Assembly (NCBI GenBank): GCA_024362935.1
Contig: JANCRA010000003.1
Coordinates: 8,422,001 to 8,486,000, forward strand
Direction: 5' to 3'
Length of the DNA: 64,000 nt
Source: Setophaga petechia
Lineage: Eukaryota > Chordata > Aves > Passeriformes > Parulidae
The notes beneath the pieces are model-generated. The model was not told where the DNA came from. It worked only from the letters and a program-made list of their open reading frames with translations, and made no database searches. Every line of letters starts with the position of its first letter. Positions within the stretch are counted from its first letter, which is position 1. This document shows positions 60,938 to 64,000 of the stretch, in pieces. The translations under genes were made by a program, and so were the position numbers.

Positions 60938-63900
60938 CCAGTATACTCACAGACCTAAGGCAGAAACTGAAATCAGCCAGTAAGCAAGACTAGGATTGTT
61001 TCCTGGTGGCAATAACACACTTCTTGTCAGAGCAGACCTTATCTCTGCCTTACATTTGTGACTCCAGTGGCCCTTCACCTGTGTCTCAACTCACAGGTCA
61101 ACTCATCTGAAAGTTTTGGCCACTGCTCCTTTATGATTTAGAAAATCTTCATTTAGCAGCTGTACAGCTTTCTCTGTGGGGCAATGGGTGACCCTTCCTG
61201 GGGTTGGATAGTGTCATTACTTCTAGTGCTCAGCCACAAGCAGCAAATTCCCAGGTGAAGAGCTCCCTGCTGTGCTGGTCAGGGTGGGCTGGCTTTTAGG
61301 GTTTCACCTTACTAAAAGCCTCTGTGATGAGGGAAATATGATTGTGATGGCCAGTAGGAAACTATTTTACACCTGATAAAAGTTTAAATTGTTTCTGCTA
61401 TTGACATGCATTTGACCAACAGTAACAACTGAAAGCTGCTGTCCTTTGTCCAGTGGAGATGAGGACTCTGCTTTGCTAATAGAAGATATTTTATTTAGGA
61501 AACAACATCTATGCCTTGCATTACCTTGCAAACACTGGTGGTGAGTGCCTAAAATTAGGCAGAGCTGCAGGTTCCATCAAGCCGAACCTCTTTTTTGTGG
61601 GAGCAAAACATGCAAAATTTTAGTAGATGGATTGCTGTTACCAATGGGTAACATCTAACAAAGCCATAAGACACTGGAAACTGCAGCTTACCACTTGACA
61701 TGTTCAATTACTGGACACTGCACAAAACTGTTCCTCTCCCTGTCAGCAAGGAAGTACAATAGGAAAGGAGGGAGTTTCTGAGGCTGTTTACCATAACTTT
61801 TGCTAGATGAATTTTCAGAGCACCATTACAGCTGATTACTGAATCCTGACAACTGGGGCTCATTGGCAACTCCCCCTCCCACCTTGTCCCCAAGATTTCT
61901 CTCAGAAAGCATAATTTCCCTGCATTCCATAGGAAAGTAATACATAGAGAAGAACTTCTCTTTCAGATTGTTATTTTTTTTCATTATTTTCTCCAGTCCT
62001 TAGGCAGTCTTATCAGCTTTTTCACTTAGAATGAAGTTTGCTTCCACTATTTGCTATCTTAAATATGTATGCATATTCATATGAATACATATATATGCAC
62101 ATGTGTTTTGCACTAATTTCTTCTTTCTACACTGAAATGTCCAGAAAAAGCAAGAAGACAGAATACAAAAAAAAAAAAATGGTGACTTGAACTAGTACTA
62201 AAATTTGACTGCAATTCTGCTTAGGTATGAGGTATAGGTTTTTTCTGGGAGGAAAAATTCCCCCAGATATATGACTCTAATTGAAACTACACAAAAAATA
62301 TGTGTAATATTTGTACAACAGAGCCAGACACCTTCCTTATAGGGAGAACTATACACAAGAATGGACAGATGGGAAGAAGGCACCCTGCACCTATCTGTTT
62401 ATCTGTCCATCTGCCTGTGTTGGCCTCCTTCAGTGCCCAGAGACCTCTCTTTGAAGGACTGAGTTTAAGCTGACCCTTTCCCCCCTCTCTCAGACCTGTT
62501 CTCCCAGTACCACCAGTTTACTAAAGATCCTAATGCCTTCATCCCTTCCTTTTCCTTACTCTGAACCCTTGTCTGTCTCAAGGCCATCAGCTGTATTATG
62601 CTCTAACATTTAATTAAGCTTAAAATACAATTGTATTTAGGTAATAAACAGTGAAGAAACAAAAGTGCTGAAAATAATTATGGATCAGACCAATGGAGAA
62701 ACACGAGTTTTGGATTAGGCTCCTGTAATTATTTCCGACCTTGGACATCTGCAAAAGAAAAACAAGCAGTGATCAATTCTACTTGGTGTGGGTAAAGCAT
62801 TTTGAACTTATTTTGAACAGATGTGTCATTATTACCTTAATTATTGTGCCTCGGTAGAGCACCTATTTCCAAATTGCTTTCAAGCTAATAGCCTTTGTTC
62901 CAGTTAAGTTTATTAGCATTATAATTTCTGTGCCCTGGGAACTTTTTTGCTATTTTTAGAGGTCTTTTTCTTCCCCAGATTCAGACTGAAATCAATCACA
63001 GATGTTGTCCCAGTGTATACTCTTCAAATAGAATGTGCCTCACTATAAGTTGTTACCTTGACTTCAATGGGGCTGTGCTGAGTGCTTGCAGTACTGAAAA
63101 GCTTCAATTGTTTCAGGAGGATTATGTCTGTGCAGTTAGAATAAGAACAGAGGTAACCTCGTTGTGCTGCCCACAGATGATTGCAGAGCCAATGCACAAA
63201 ACTCATGTACAGGAGGCTGACACTAGCTTTAGCATGAGAGGATGCTCCAGAAATCACCTGAATCAGACTAGAGATGGAGTACTTTGACCTAGATTTGGAA
63301 TACCCCAAAAACAAGATTTCATGGCTCTGTTGGGTATTTAATTATAACAGAAATTCAAACCTTACCCTTAACATTGGTCCTGTGTCTTTTACTTGCCTAA
63401 CACAAAGTGGATAAGGTCTTTGTGAAAAATAGAAAATATTTTGCTCAAAAAGGAAAGGTAGCATTAAAAAAAAAAAAAAAAAGAGAGAGCTATTTATTTG
63501 ATTGTACAAAAAATAATTTCACAAAAATGCCATTACAGTGCCTCAATAGAAATCACTCTCAGCTTACACAATTGTAAATGAGCAGGTGATTTTGTGAAAA
63601 TAGCACAGAGGGAACGCAGAGACAAATACATCTCAACTTTGAATATGTGATGGCAATTGGGGACCAGGTAATCAACCATCACATGAGTTGTCTTTAAGGG
63701 GGTCTGCTACTAGTTTTTTTGATCTGATGCCTCTGGAAATAATTAGCAAGCCCTCATAAATTATGTTTATCATATATAAGTGCTGACAAACCCTGAAGTA
63801 TACAGTAAGTCTCTTAAAAAAAACAAACTATAATGAATGATGATCACCTACAATATGAATTATAGATTCTTTGCAAGTTAGCCTGATTCATGATTATGCA

Positions 63901-64000
63901 GTGCTTCAGGGTCTGCTGCTACATTTACATTTTTACCATGAGCCCTTTTCGTTTATATCATCTTGAAATATAGATTAAAACTCCACAGCCAAATGATTAA
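60938..64000. other. Unique non-coding DNA
   Basis: No supported gene. A-runs occur at 62168-62180 and 63466-63482. The interval 62.6-62.95 kb is AT-rich with TTAATTAAG- and TAATTAT-type homeodomain-like motifs. It could hold a conserved non-coding element, though nothing in a single sequence can show conservation. TTGACTTCAATGGGG at 63058-63072 echoes the core at 25604. Confidence 0.5.

Noticed and set aside
1..64000. Search by eye for CRISPR-like arrays, tRNA genes, rRNA, bacterial operons and phage genes
   Set aside because: None present. The sequence is vertebrate nuclear DNA with CR1 and LTR repeats, and I saw no cloverleaf with a GGTTCGAATCC-type arm.

Overview
The window looks like nuclear DNA of a bird, probably a passerine. 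The main evidence is repeat content. There are three 3'-end fragments of CR1 LINEs of the avian type, at 4458-4692, 49010-49243 and 51797-52033. There are also four LTR elements whose sequences match, from memory, long terminal repeats common in bird and songbird genomes. The DNA is AT-rich and CpG-poor, and homopolymer tracts and simple repeats are frequent. There are no ribosome binding sites, operons, tRNAs, rRNAs or CRISPR arrays, so a prokaryotic reading is ruled out. No database search was possible; all family assignments come from recognising sequence.

I find no protein-coding exon that I can support in 64 kb. The open reading frames are all short (155 codons or fewer). The longest ones fall inside LTRs, a GAA microsatellite or low-complexity DNA, and none carries a recognisable host protein domain. 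The window is most simply a gene desert or the inside of a very large intron.

Layout. 1-7.4 kb: mostly unique AT-rich DNA with a possible MIR-like SINE remnant (1441-1545), one CR1 tail (4458-4692) and a long GAA microsatellite (about 5450-5538). 7.5-8.2 kb: an old CR1/L3-type LINE fragment apparently split by a degraded LTR (about 7561-7912). 9.2 kb: a perfect 34-bp palindrome next to three copies of a 10-mer. 10.2-10.8 kb: a second old LINE fragment covering the start of the reverse transcriptase domain. 10.8-26 kb: unique DNA with a T-rich tract, short tandem duplications and two copies of an unidentified 63-bp repeat (23739 and 24601). 26.1-27.0 kb: a solo LTR of about 912 bp with a near-perfect 5-bp target duplication. 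27-39.4 kb: unique DNA with one unusual CpG-dense patch at 32.28 kb. 39.8-40.4 kb: a well-preserved solo LTR, 623 bp, reverse orientation, with a perfect 6-bp target duplication. 47.1-47.9 kb: a long, ancient LINE fragment in reverse orientation. 49-52 kb: two more reverse CR1 tails. 57.46 kb: an AAAT microsatellite. 60.5-60.9 kb: a truncated reverse-oriented LTR with its TATA box. The remainder is unique non-coding DNA.

Nothing here amounts to a new multi-gene system. The most unusual features are the palindrome at 9.2 kb, the unidentified repeat pair near 24 kb, the CpG-dense patch and the layered insertion history of the transposable elements.
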